NCBI GenBank assembly: GCA_027489035.1
Contig: JAIYAN010000016.1
Location: 42,629 to 106,628, forward strand
From: Chitinophagaceae bacterium
GTDB lineage: Bacteria; Bacteroidota; Bacteroidia; Chitinophagales; Chitinophagaceae
Direction: 5' to 3'
Length of the DNA: 64,000 bases
Under the pieces are notes generated by a model. That model was given only the letters and a program-made list of their open reading frames with translations, did no database searches and was not told the origin of the DNA. Position 1 is the stretch's first letter; each line of letters opens with the position of its first letter. The translations under genes were made by a program, and so were the position numbers. Below are positions 18,772 through 27,827 of the stretch, one piece after another.

Positions 18772-20229
18772 ATGCATCAGGCCATTTTTTTTTACAGCCA
18801 TTTTTTAAATTCATTTAAATTTTTGTGCTTGTTTCTAGCTGCAATTGTTTTTTTTTCTTGTGCTGCTGTTAAAAGAAATAATACGCTTCATAAAGAAAAT
18901 CAAGAATCGACCATTGCATTTCCTGGAGCTGAAGGCTTTGGGAAATTTTCTTCAGGAGGGCGTGGCGGTAAGGTGCTTATTGTTAATAATTTAAACGATG
19001 ATGGTCCAGGAAGTTTTCGCCAAGCCGCAGAAGCTAATTTTCCAAGAATCATCGTTTTTTCAGTAGCAGGAACTATTCATCTTCAACAAAAAATTGTCAT
19101 TAAAAGTAATGCCACAATTGCGGGTCAATCTGCACCTGGAGATGGAATCTGTTTTGCGGATAAGTCGATTTCTTTAGGAGGAGACAATATCATAATAAGG
19201 TTCCTAAGATTCAGACTTGGAGATAAATTTCAGAATGCAGGAAAAGTTGATGGCGGCGGTAGTGATGATGCATTTGGCGGAACTAAAAGAAAAAATATCA
19301 TCATTGATCATTGCAGTTTCAGCTGGAGCACAGATGAAGCGTTTAGTATTTATGCTGGCGATAGTACAAGTGTTCAATGGAATTTAATTTCGGAGCCGCT
19401 TAATTATTCTTATCATTTTGAAGAAGGCGATTCCGATTTTGAAAATCATGGATTCGGCGGTATCTGGGGAGGACTTCATGCTAGTTTTCATCATAATTTA
19501 TTTGCACATTGTAATAGCCGAACGCCACGATTTAATGGCATTAGGCACACAAAAGAAGAGAACTGCGATTTTAGCAACAATGTAATATATAATTGGGGTG
19601 GGAATAATGTACATGCAGGCGAGGGAGGGCATTACAACATTGTCAACAATTATTACAAACCCGGTCCATCAACAAAAAAATCCAGACTCAACTATATGGT
19701 TAATCCTTTTCGCCGTAATGATATACCTTTTGGAAAATGGTATGTGAGTGGAAACATTATGGAAGGGAATCAATCGTTGAGCAAGGATAATTCTCTAGGA
19801 ATTAATCTCAGCGATCCAATGCTAGAAGATAAGTATGAACATGTTATTGTGAAAATTCCTTTTGCTTTTATGGGTACATCGTTACAATCTGCAGAAAAAG
19901 CATACGAAGCAATATTGTCTGATGTTGGGTGTACATTTCCTGCAAGAGATACTTTGGATAAAAGGATTTTGAATGATGTAAAAAATGGAACTGGCAAAAT
20001 AATTGATGTGCAAGGCGGATACCCGCATGGTACTGCATTTGAACAAACTGAAAATGCTTGGCCTTATTTAAATGCTGGCAAATCTATCGAAGATGCTGAT
20101 TTAGATGGAATGGCTGATAATTGGGAAAAGGCAAAAGGCTTAAATCCATTGTTGAATGATGCTGCTTTATTTCAATTGGATAAACAATATACTAACGTTG
20201 AAGTGTACCTGAATCAACTGTTGAAATGA
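18772..20229 (+). CDS. Pectate lyase (PL1-type), probable lipoprotein (485 aa)
   Basis: It is predicted to cleave polygalacturonate by beta-elimination. A hydrophobic leader ends in a lipobox-like FFSC (Cys30), so the enzyme is probably a surface or periplasmic lipoprotein. The opening FPGAEGFGKFSSGGRGG (about 49-65) and the right-handed beta-helix pattern match the PL1-like pectate lyases of Bacteroidota. DHCSFSWSTDE (about 178-188) lies in the calcium-binding region, and SRTPRFNGIR (about 248) carries the likely catalytic arginine. A DLDGMADNWE segment near the C-terminus resembles a calcium-binding loop found at this position in the group. The large T9SS lyase at 50093 is its paralogue. 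It opens a tight run of pectin genes (36 bp to the next). Confidence 0.9.
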   Translation: MHQAIFFYSHFLNSFKFLCLFLAAIVFFSCAAVKRNNTLHKENQESTIAFPGAEGFGKFSSGGRGGKVLIVNNLNDDGPGSFRQAAEANFPRIIVFSVAGTIHLQQKIVIKSNATIAGQSAPGDGICFADKSISLGGDNIIIRFLRFRLGDKFQNAGKVDGGGSDDAFGGTKRKNIIIDHCSFSWSTDEAFSIYAGDSTSVQWNLISEPLNYSYHFEEGDSDFENHGFGGIWGGLHASFHHNLFAHCNSRTPRFNGIRHTKEENCDFSNNVIYNWGGNNVHAGEGGHYNIVNNYYKPGPSTKKSRLNYMVNPFRRNDIPFGKWYVSGNIMEGNQSLSKDNSLGINLSDPMLEDKYEHVIVKIPFAFMGTSLQSAEKAYEAILSDVGCTFPARDTLDKRILNDVKNGTGKIIDVQGGYPHGTAFEQTENAWPYLNAGKSIEDADLDGMADNWEKAKGLNPLLNDAALFQLDKQYTNVEVYLNQLLK

Positions 20230-20265
20230 TTGCCCCATTAAGTATTTAAATTAAAACTACAGAAA

Positions 20266-21027
20266 ATGAAAAAAATAATTTTTATAGTAACTATTATCTC
20301 TATCATGTCTATGATATTGCCTCCCGAAAAAAAAATCACCATTTGGATGTGTGGTGATAGTACAATGAGCATTAAAGAAACGGGCGTTTATCCCGAAACG
20401 GGTTGGGGTATGCCATTCGTATATTTCTGGGATTCTGCTTATGTAAAAGTTATCAATAAAGCAAAAAATGGAAGAAGCACAAAAACGTTTATCTCAGAAA
20501 ACATTTGGAAATCGGTAATTGACAATGTAAAAGAAGATGACTATGTTTTTATTGAATTTGGTCACAATGATGAATCAAAAGAGAAAAAAGAAAGATACAC
20601 AACCATTGAGGAATATAAAAACAACTTGACCAATTTTGTTAATGAGTCAAGAGCCAAAAAAGCCATTCCTGTTTTGTTTACCCCAGTAAGCAGACGTAAG
20701 TTTAATAAAGAAGGCATTGCATTAGAAACGCATCAACTATACACAGCAGCGATGCTTTCATTGGCTGATTCATTAAAAGTACCCATCATTGATTTGGATT
20801 TGAAAACAAGAAATTTGTATCAACAATTTGGAGACTCTACTTCAAGATTATTATTTCTACAATTAAAACCAGGAGAGCATCCAAATTATCCTGATGGTAA
20901 AGAGGACAATACACATTTTTCTGAATTGGGGGCAAGGCTTACATCTCAAATGGCTTTGAAAGAATTGATTGAGTTATTTCCAAACCTAAAAGAATATCTT
21001 GTAAAACCCGTAAAGAAAAAAATATGA
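20266..21027 (+). CDS. Rhamnogalacturonan acetylesterase-like SGNH hydrolase (CE12-type, 253 aa)
   Basis: It is predicted to remove acetyl groups from rhamnogalacturonan or pectin. SGNH blocks are visible: GDST with nucleophile Ser32, the NGRSTKTF glycine block at about 67-74, GHND at about 99-102, and DNTHFSELGA near 213-222 with the catalytic Asp and His. This order and the NGRSTKTF form are typical of CE12 enzymes (RhgT/YesT type). The N-terminus is a short hydrophobic leader that may be a signal peptide without a clear cleavage site. The end overlaps the next gene by four bases (ATGA), implying translational coupling with a pectin methylesterase, a sensible partner on decorated pectin. 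Confidence 0.9.
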   Translation: MKKIIFIVTIISIMSMILPPEKKITIWMCGDSTMSIKETGVYPETGWGMPFVYFWDSAYVKVINKAKNGRSTKTFISENIWKSVIDNVKEDDYVFIEFGHNDESKEKKERYTTIEEYKNNLTNFVNESRAKKAIPVLFTPVSRRKFNKEGIALETHQLYTAAMLSLADSLKVPIIDLDLKTRNLYQQFGDSTSRLLFLQLKPGEHPNYPDGKEDNTHFSELGARLTSQMALKELIELFPNLKEYLVKPVKKKI

Positions 21028-21974
21028 TCCGTCACTTCTTTATATTTCTTTGTGTCGTTTTATGTTGTTCATGTGCACACACAAAATGGACCGTTTCAAC
21101 TGATGGTTCATCAAAATATCGAACCATTCAAGCAGCATTGGATGCAGTGCCAGAAGGGAATTCAAAAAGAACGATTATTGTAATTAAGCCAGGAATTTAT
21201 AAGGAAGTATTAACCATAGACTCAAGAAAATCTTTTATAACGTTAAAGGGTAGTGGTACAAAAAATACAATCATAACTTTCGATAATCATGCTGGTAAAA
21301 AATTACAGAATGGAGACACTATAAATACTTGGACTTCCGCTACCGTTTTTGTTTATGGCAATGATTTTAGAGCGGAGAATATTTCGTTTAATAATAATGC
21401 AGGTTTTAAATCAGGTCAGGCTGTTGCTTTGAGGGTTGAGGGAAATCGCGCTTCATTTTTTAATTGTGCCATGACAGGGTTTCAGGATGTTTTGTTTTTG
21501 AGTGGTAATGGTGTAAAACATTATTTTAAAAACTGCTACATAGAAGGTACTACAGATTTTATTTTCGGAGCCGCAACGGCTGTTTTTGACAGTTGTCATA
21601 TTCACAGCAAAAAGAATTCTCATGTTACAGCCGCATCAACGAATAGCATCATACCATTTGGTTTTGTATTTAGAAATTGCACCTTAACTGCAGACAGTGG
21701 ATTGAATAAAGTTTCTTTAGGACGCCCGTGGAGTCCAACAGCTAGTGTCACTTATTTAAATTGTTATTTAGGAAATCACATTATACCCGAAGGATGGAAC
21801 AATTGGAAAAATCCAGCTAATGAACTAACTGCTAGATATGCGGAATATCAATCTTCTGGTCCAGGTGCCAACAATGAAGCAAGGGTAAAATGGAGTAGAG
21901 TGCTTAATGATGAAGAAGCTAAAAAATATACCTTAAAAAATATACTGGGGACTTGGGACCCGACATCTGATTAA
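21024..21974 (+). CDS. Pectinesterase (CE8), probable lipoprotein (316 aa)
   Basis: It is predicted to demethylate homogalacturonan, making it accessible to lyases and polygalacturonase. The leader ends in VLCCSC, giving a probable lipidated cysteine at position 15 or 17. All CE8 landmarks are intact: GQAVALR near 131, FQDVLF with the first catalytic Asp near 152, GTTDFIFG with the second Asp near 177, and LGRPW with the substrate-binding Arg and Trp near 231-235. The length is normal for a single-domain enzyme. The start codon overlaps the upstream stop, and the next gene follows after 22 bp, so it is part of the 18772-24064 operon. Confidence 0.93.
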   Translation: MIRHFFIFLCVVLCCSCAHTKWTVSTDGSSKYRTIQAALDAVPEGNSKRTIIVIKPGIYKEVLTIDSRKSFITLKGSGTKNTIITFDNHAGKKLQNGDTINTWTSATVFVYGNDFRAENISFNNNAGFKSGQAVALRVEGNRASFFNCAMTGFQDVLFLSGNGVKHYFKNCYIEGTTDFIFGAATAVFDSCHIHSKKNSHVTAASTNSIIPFGFVFRNCTLTADSGLNKVSLGRPWSPTASVTYLNCYLGNHIIPEGWNNWKNPANELTARYAEYQSSGPGANNEARVKWSRVLNDEEAKKYTLKNILGTWDPTSD

Positions 21975-21996
21975 TTGACTAATTATTATTTTATTT

Positions 21997-23568
21997 ATGA
22001 AAAGATTGAGTCCTTATTTGAATTTTACTTTATTGATTATTGTTGCAATAATGATGTTTAATAATAATTCTATTTATGCACAATATCAAAATCCTGTTTT
22101 GCATAAAGATTATAGCGATCCTGATGCCATTCGTGTGGGAGATACATACATCATGACAGCTTCTAGTTTCAATCATACACCAGGCTTGCCGATATTGACT
22201 TCTAAAGATTTGGTGAATTGGACATTGAAAGGTTATGCACTTAAGAAATTAGTCCCAGAAGATTACTTTAAAACAGTTCGACATGGTGCGGGTGTTTGGG
22301 CACCAGCAATTAGATTTCACAAAAATTCATTTTATATATTTTATCCCGACCCTGATTTTGGGATTTATATGATCAAATCTAAAAACTATTTAGGTCCATG
22401 GACAGAACCGCTTTTGATTTTACCAGGTAAAGGATTGATAGATCCTTGTCCTTTTTGGGATGATAACGGTAAAGCATACCTGATACATGCATATGCAGGC
22501 AGTAGAGCTGGTATCAAAAGTATATTGACCATCAGAGAAATGAATATTGAAGGAACCAAAGTGGGTGATGAAGGACGTATTGTGTACGATGGCCATATTA
22601 TAGATCCAACAATTGAAGGACCTAAATTATACAAGCGCAATAATTATTATTACATTTTTGCGCCTGCAGGTGGAGTAGGTACGGGTTGGCAAACTATTTT
22701 AAGAAGTAAAAATATTTTCGGCCCCTACGAAAGAAAAGTAGTATTGGCCCAAGGCAAAACAGATGTTAACGGTCCGCATCAAGGTGCATGGGTACAGACG
22801 CCACAAGGCAAAGATTGGTTTCTGCATTTTCAAGATAAAGATGCTTACGGTAGAATAGTTCATCTACAACCCATGATTTGGAAAAATGATTGGCCTATAA
22901 TCGGCAATGATGATGATGGAGATGGAATTGGGGAACCCGTAAATAGTTTTGCCAATAAAAATATCGGGTTTAAAAACCATATTGTTGAAAATTTCGATTC
23001 TGTAAAAAGTTTGGAATGGCAATGGCAAGCGAATGCTGCATTGGAATGGAGTTACATAAATAATAATCAATTAAGATTATTTGCGCATAGCGTTGTAGAC
23101 TCAGCAAAAAATAAATATAACCATCCCAATTTGTTGATGCAGAAATTTCCCGCCACAAGTTTTGAAGCAGTCACAAAAATTAATGTTGAAAGAATGAACA
23201 ACGATGAAGATGCAGGTTTGATTATTTTTGGCTACGACTATTTCTGGATAGGCATTCAGAAAAGAAATGATACTTTTTATCTCGTACAAGTAGATTGTAA
23301 AAATGCTGATAAGGGTAGTAAGGAACATGTTTTCAATCTAGGCACACCCATTCTTAAATCAGTGTATTTGAAATTGAATGTTGCAGAAAATGCCAATGCT
23401 TCATTCAGTTATAGTTTTGATGGAAAAACATTCCAATCAAAAGGGGATAATTTTAAAGCAAAACAAGGGAAATGGGTTGGTGCAAAGTTTGGCTTGTTTG
23501 CCACAGGTTTAAAAAAGACGAATGATTGTGGTGCTGTTGATTTTGATTTTTTTGAGGTTAACTATTAA
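21997..23568 (+). CDS. GH43 family glycosidase with C-terminal beta-sandwich domain (523 aa)
   Basis: It is probably an arabinofuranosidase or xylosidase acting on pectin side chains. The signal peptide ends at YAQ (residue 28|29). The GH43 five-blade fold starts with YSDPDAIRVGD (residues 39-49, likely catalytic base Asp). DPCPFWDD near 150 holds the probable pKa-modulating Asp, and TIEGPKLY near 205 holds the acid Glu. Residues about 330-523 form a concanavalin-like domain of the kind often attached to GH43 xylosidases. The TASSFNHTPGLPIL stretch is typical of the subfamilies with this extra domain. Substrate specificity cannot be read from sequence; the neighbouring pectinases point to arabinan or xylogalacturonan side chains. 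Confidence 0.88.
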   Translation: MKRLSPYLNFTLLIIVAIMMFNNNSIYAQYQNPVLHKDYSDPDAIRVGDTYIMTASSFNHTPGLPILTSKDLVNWTLKGYALKKLVPEDYFKTVRHGAGVWAPAIRFHKNSFYIFYPDPDFGIYMIKSKNYLGPWTEPLLILPGKGLIDPCPFWDDNGKAYLIHAYAGSRAGIKSILTIREMNIEGTKVGDEGRIVYDGHIIDPTIEGPKLYKRNNYYYIFAPAGGVGTGWQTILRSKNIFGPYERKVVLAQGKTDVNGPHQGAWVQTPQGKDWFLHFQDKDAYGRIVHLQPMIWKNDWPIIGNDDDGDGIGEPVNSFANKNIGFKNHIVENFDSVKSLEWQWQANAALEWSYINNNQLRLFAHSVVDSAKNKYNHPNLLMQKFPATSFEAVTKINVERMNNDEDAGLIIFGYDYFWIGIQKRNDTFYLVQVDCKNADKGSKEHVFNLGTPILKSVYLKLNVAENANASFSYSFDGKTFQSKGDNFKAKQGKWVGAKFGLFATGLKKTNDCGAVDFDFFEVNY

Positions 23569-23611
23569 TAAGTCAAAGTTGTTTAATTAAAACGTGTAAA
23601 AAATATTTTTT

Positions 23612-24064
23612 ATGTTAAGACTATTATCTGTTTTGTTTTTTTTGTTGTTCATTCAGTTTGATTCACAATCCCAAAAATTAACAAAAAAAGAAATAAAATA
23701 CAAAAATGAAGTTTGGGAAAAAACGCAACAATTGTCAACGGCAATGGTGAATGCAGATAGTATTGTGTTAGATGCGCTAACGGATAATCAATTGAGCTAT
23801 GGTCATTCAAGTGGATCTATAGACAACAAAAAAAAATTCATACATAAATTAACTTCTGGAAGCTCAGATTTTGTGGAAATAAAACTAGAAGCTTCAGACA
23901 TTATCATTTCTGGAAAAACTGCAATAGTAAGACACGATTTGAATGCAAAAACCCTTGATAATCAAGTTCCTGGAGAGGTGCATTTAAAAGTTATGTTGGT
24001 ATGGAAATACACAAAAAAGAAATGGAAATTGTTAGCAAGACAAGCTGTTAAAACAGTCAAATAA
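23612..24064 (+). CDS. Small secreted protein, DUF4440/NTF2-like fold (150 aa)
   Basis: A signal peptide (about residues 1-19) precedes a single alpha+beta domain. It begins with a helix containing AMVNADSIVLDALTDNQLSYGHSSG and ends with paired strands (VHLKVMLVWKYTKKKWKLLARQA). This is the pattern of DUF4440/SnoaL-like NTF2-fold proteins. The family covers enzymes, binding proteins and proteins of unknown role, and no catalytic set is evident. It sits 43 bp after the GH43 gene and 162 bp before the GH28 operon, so it is the last gene of the first pectinase run. A role with oligosaccharides or sugar acids is possible but purely contextual. Confidence 0.7.
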   Translation: MLRLLSVLFFLLFIQFDSQSQKLTKKEIKYKNEVWEKTQQLSTAMVNADSIVLDALTDNQLSYGHSSGSIDNKKKFIHKLTSGSSDFVEIKLEASDIIISGKTAIVRHDLNAKTLDNQVPGEVHLKVMLVWKYTKKKWKLLARQAVKTVK

Positions 24065-24107
24065 CAACTTAAAATAATTTCTTATCTGTATCAAAAAAAT
24101 GAATCCG

Positions 24108-24129
24108 TTCCCGGTATCGTTTGCGTAAA
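24108..24129. promoter_or_regulatory. LacI-type operator motif upstream of the GH28 operon
   Basis: Centred on CG at 24118-24119. The right half TTTGCGTAAA matches 9 of 10 positions of ATTGCGTAAA; the left half TTCCCGGTAT matches 6 of 10 of TTTACGCAAT. It lies about 100 bp before the GH28 start in a 162 bp gap. It supports a separate promoter for the 24227-33494 operon. Confidence 0.55.
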
Positions 24130-24226
24130 AAGGTCTTTTGAAACTCACTGAATCCGGGTATTCCCTAGGTCTATTTTAGTATCTTGAACTCTTATTATTT
24201 TATATCAAAATCCCAAATTTTTTAAA

Positions 24227-25870
24227 ATGCGCCATATTATTTTTTTCTTTTTGACTTGTATGTTTTCCTTGTTCAGTTTTGCACAAAAAACGGTGAATGC
24301 AAATAAAATTTCACCTCCAAAATTTAAAAAAGACACTTTTAATATCACCCGATATGGAGCGAAAATAAATACCAATCTTTTATCTACAAACGCCATAAAT
24401 AGCGCAATCTCAGCTTGTAGTAAAAACGGTGGTGGTGTAGTTTTAATACCTACTGGAATATGGAAAACAGGTCCAATTGTTTTGAAAAGCAATGTCAATT
24501 TACATCTTGCAAAAAGTGCAACACTTGTTTTCTCGGAAGATTTTAATGACTATAAATTGGTTGCATCTAATTGGGAAGGGATGCCACAAATGAGAAATGA
24601 ATCGCCTATTTCTGCAGAGAGCGCAACCAATATTGCCATCACGGGTTTTGGTATAATTGAAGGAAATGGAGATGCTTGGAGGATGGTAAAAAAAGATAAA
24701 GTAAATGCAAGTCATTGGAAGAGATTAACAGAGTCAGGAGGTGTGTTAAGCGATGATAAAAAAACTTGGTTCCCATCTGCTAAATCCGTTTATGGAAATA
24801 CGTTCAAAAATCCTGGTGCAATTTCTCCTGAAAAAACGTCAGCATTTTACGATAGTGTAAAAGATTTTCTTCGTCCAAATTTATTGTTCTTGTCGAATTG
24901 TAAAAATATTTTACTGGAAGGCGTTACTTTTCAAAACTCTCCAGCATGGTGTTTGCATCCGATGATCTGCGAAAATATTGTTGTAAGAAATATTATAGTT
25001 AGAAATCCTTCTTACGCTCAAAATGGTGATGGAATCGATGTTGAAAGTTGTAAAAATGTAACGATTGAAAATTCTATTTTCGATGTAGGAGATGATGCAC
25101 TTTGCATGAAAAGTGGAAGAGATGAAGCTGGTAGAAAAAGAAACAAACCAACTGAAAATGTATTCATCAAAGATTGTGTAGTATATGCATCTCATGGCGG
25201 ATTTGTTATTGGTAGTGAAATGAGTGGAGGTGTTAAAAATATCAATGTAGAAAATTGCACATTTATCGGAACAGATATTGGTCTTCGTTTTAAAACCACA
25301 AGAGGTCGTGGTGGAGTTGTAGAAAACATCAACATAAATAATATTTTTATGAAAGATATTGTTGGTGAAGCCATTTTATTTGACATGTATTATGCAGCAA
25401 AAGATCCTGTTCCTCAACCAGGTGAAAAAAGAGAAGTTCCAAAAGTTGAATTAAAACCATTTGATGAAACAACGCCTGTTTTTAAAAATTTCAACATCAA
25501 TAATGTGTATTGTGATGGTGCCGAAAAAGCAATTTTTGTTAGAGGTATACCCGAATCGCATATAAACAACATCAAACTAAACAACATCTTTATCAAATCG
25601 AAAATTGGTATTGAAGTGCAAGAAGCATCTGCGATTTCATTTAATAACGTTGAGGTAATTTCAAATAATACCAACCCTTGTGTTGATATTGTTAATTCAG
25701 ATAACTTAACATTCAATGGCATTAAATTTTCTCCAAAAGCTTTATTGGGTTTTTATATACTTGGGGAAAGATCAAAAGATATAAAAATTGAAAATGCAGA
25801 TTTTAAAAATGTAGTAGAAAAATATAAACTTGATTCTAATGTTGCTGAATCTGTGATTTCAGTAAAATAA
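24227..25870 (+). CDS. Polygalacturonase (GH28, 547 aa)
   Basis: It hydrolyses alpha-1,4-galacturonosyl bonds of pectin by inversion. The signal peptide ends at SFA|Q (residue 19). The early YGAKINTN and GGGVVLIPTG segments mark the start of the parallel beta-helix. Catalytic motifs are complete: NGDGIDVES (about 265, NxD), DVGDDALCMKSG (about 286, the DD pair), SHGGFVIGSE (about 322, catalytic His-Gly) and RFKT (about 354, RxK). The length suits Bacteroidota exo-type enzymes that act on oligogalacturonides, but the cleavage mode is not certain. The gene heads an operon running through GH105, CE8-like, uxaB, uxaA and uxaC, with gaps of 25 bp or less. Confidence 0.94.
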   Translation: MRHIIFFFLTCMFSLFSFAQKTVNANKISPPKFKKDTFNITRYGAKINTNLLSTNAINSAISACSKNGGGVVLIPTGIWKTGPIVLKSNVNLHLAKSATLVFSEDFNDYKLVASNWEGMPQMRNESPISAESATNIAITGFGIIEGNGDAWRMVKKDKVNASHWKRLTESGGVLSDDKKTWFPSAKSVYGNTFKNPGAISPEKTSAFYDSVKDFLRPNLLFLSNCKNILLEGVTFQNSPAWCLHPMICENIVVRNIIVRNPSYAQNGDGIDVESCKNVTIENSIFDVGDDALCMKSGRDEAGRKRNKPTENVFIKDCVVYASHGGFVIGSEMSGGVKNINVENCTFIGTDIGLRFKTTRGRGGVVENININNIFMKDIVGEAILFDMYYAAKDPVPQPGEKREVPKVELKPFDETTPVFKNFNINNVYCDGAEKAIFVRGIPESHINNIKLNNIFIKSKIGIEVQEASAISFNNVEVISNNTNPCVDIVNSDNLTFNGIKFSPKALLGFYILGERSKDIKIENADFKNVVEKYKLDSNVAESVISVK

Positions 25871-25886
25871 TAGACTTATTGCATAA

Positions 25887-27827
25887 ATGAAAAAAATATT
25901 TTTATCCATATCGATTTTACTAACCCTGAACATTCAGGCTCAATTTTATTCCCATGAAATTGCTGATGTTGTTATGAATAAATGGAAAGATTCTTTTTCA
26001 CTCGACAACAAACCTGCTAAGTGGACTTATGATATGGGAGTAATATTAAAAGGAATTGAAGGAAAATGGTTGAATACGGGTGATGGCGCTTACTTCAATT
26101 ATATTCAAAAGCAAGTTGATTTTTTCGTTGATAAAAACGGTAAAATTAAAACCTACAAAGCTGAAGATCTAAACATAGATAACATCAACATTGGCAGAAA
26201 TTTATTGATGTTGTATAAGATTACACAAAAAGCACAATATTTAACTGCCGCTAAAACCCTTCGTACTCAACTATCTAATCAACCGCGAACCGCTTCTGGT
26301 GGGTTTTGGCATAAAAAAATATATCCCAACCAAATGTGGTTAGATGGATTATATATGGCTGAACCGTTTTATGCAGAATATGCAGATATGGCTCATGAAG
26401 ATTCTGCATTTGATGATATTGCGCATCAGTTTATTTTGTCTGAAAGTCATTTGCGCAATCCAAAAACAGGATTGCTGTATCATGGATGGGATGAATCCAA
26501 AAAAGAAAAATGGGCAAACCCTGAAACGGGTTGCTCTCCTCATGTATGGTCAAGAGCGATGGGCTGGTATGCATCAGCGTTAGTAGATGTACTGGATTTT
26601 TTCCCAGTTAATCATCCTAAAAGAAAAGAATTGATTGCCCTCGCCAACCGTTTGGCTAACGCAATCGTAAAATATCAAGATGCCAACAGTGGACTATGGT
26701 ATGATGTGCTTGATTATGATGGCCCTAATAAAGAAAAAAATTATTTTGAAGCTTCTGCCAGTTGTCAGTTTGTATATTTTTTGGCAAAATCTAGCCGTAA
26801 AAATTATCTACACCAATCTGGTCTTAATGCAGCAATTAAAGGGTTCAACGGCATTTGTAAACAATTCATTCAATCAGATAGCAACGGTTATCGTTTATCC
26901 GGTACCGTTAAGGTTAGTGGTTTAGGCAACAAGCCATACCGTGATGGAAGTTTCGAGTATTACATGTCTGAGCCTGTGATTGACAATGATCCTAAAGGGT
27001 TAGGTGTTTTTCTAATTGCCGCTTCAGAAATGGAAATGAATGTCAAGAATCTAGATAAAGCAAATTTTATATCGGATGCTGATAAAAAAACGAAGCCAAG
27101 ATTGGTTTTGATGGATAATTATTTCAACAGAGAAACACATAAAGATGCATTCGGTAAAAATGTCGTTTTTCATTACAAATGGGGAGAGCGAGATAATGGT
27201 GGATTTTCATTTGTAGAACATATACTTCACAAACAAGGGTTAGAAACAGCAAGTTTAGATAATGCGCCTTCAAAGAAATCACTTAAAAAAGCATCCCTCT
27301 ATATTATTGTTGATCCCGATTGGCCTAAAGAAAACAAAACACCCAACTTCATTCAGCCTAAAGACATTAAGGCCATTTGTAATTATGTAAAAAATGGCGG
27401 TGTGCTCCTTTTGATGGCTAACGATAGCAACAATGTAGAGTTTGAACATTACAATGAATTAACTCGACATTTCGGTTTTCAATGGAATGTTAATGTAAGA
27501 CATGATGTAAAGAATGATCAATTTGAAGATGGTGCCGTAGACTTGAGTATGGCACCAGAGATTTTTGGAAATACAGGAAAGGCTTACATCAAACAACTTT
27601 GTACACAAAATATAATTGATAACACCAATCTTGATGTTAAAGCGGTATATAAAGAAAATGGAGAGGTGATAATGACGGTGGCACGTTATGGTAAAGGAAC
27701 AGTGTTTGCAGTTGGAGATCCTTGGTTTTATAATGAATATATCGATGGAAGAAAATTGCCATCAGACTATAAAAACTATAACGCAGCATATGAATTATTT
27801 AAATGGTTGATTGCGCAAAAAAAATAA
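25887..27827 (+). CDS. GH105 unsaturated rhamnogalacturonyl/uronyl hydrolase with extra C-terminal domain (646 aa)
   Basis: The N-terminal (alpha/alpha)6 barrel (about 25-375) is predicted to release 4,5-unsaturated galacturonate from lyase products. MWLDGLYMAEPFYAEYA contains the probable catalytic Asp153, and WSRAMGWYASALVD further on is a conserved family segment. A signal peptide ends at QA|Q (residue 18), placing the enzyme in the periplasm. Residues about 395-646 are not part of GH105. They resemble a DUF4350/class I glutamine-amidotransferase-like Rossmann domain (PRLVLMDNYFN, GGVLLLMANDS, GKGTVFAVGDPW), as seen fused to other GH105 proteins of this phylum. The extra domain's role is unknown. 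Its stop codon shares one base with the next start. Confidence 0.9.
   Translation: MKKIFLSISILLTLNIQAQFYSHEIADVVMNKWKDSFSLDNKPAKWTYDMGVILKGIEGKWLNTGDGAYFNYIQKQVDFFVDKNGKIKTYKAEDLNIDNINIGRNLLMLYKITQKAQYLTAAKTLRTQLSNQPRTASGGFWHKKIYPNQMWLDGLYMAEPFYAEYADMAHEDSAFDDIAHQFILSESHLRNPKTGLLYHGWDESKKEKWANPETGCSPHVWSRAMGWYASALVDVLDFFPVNHPKRKELIALANRLANAIVKYQDANSGLWYDVLDYDGPNKEKNYFEASASCQFVYFLAKSSRKNYLHQSGLNAAIKGFNGICKQFIQSDSNGYRLSGTVKVSGLGNKPYRDGSFEYYMSEPVIDNDPKGLGVFLIAASEMEMNVKNLDKANFISDADKKTKPRLVLMDNYFNRETHKDAFGKNVVFHYKWGERDNGGFSFVEHILHKQGLETASLDNAPSKKSLKKASLYIIVDPDWPKENKTPNFIQPKDIKAICNYVKNGGVLLLMANDSNNVEFEHYNELTRHFGFQWNVNVRHDVKNDQFEDGAVDLSMAPEIFGNTGKAYIKQLCTQNIIDNTNLDVKAVYKENGEVIMTVARYGKGTVFAVGDPWFYNEYIDGRKLPSDYKNYNAAYELFKWLIAQKK

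Noticed and set aside
24065..24226. Possible riboswitch or small RNA in the gap before GH28
   Set aside because: Only short imperfect repeats (GAATCCG twice, CCGGTAT/CCGGGTATT) are visible. No stable structure or known riboswitch consensus could be recognised.
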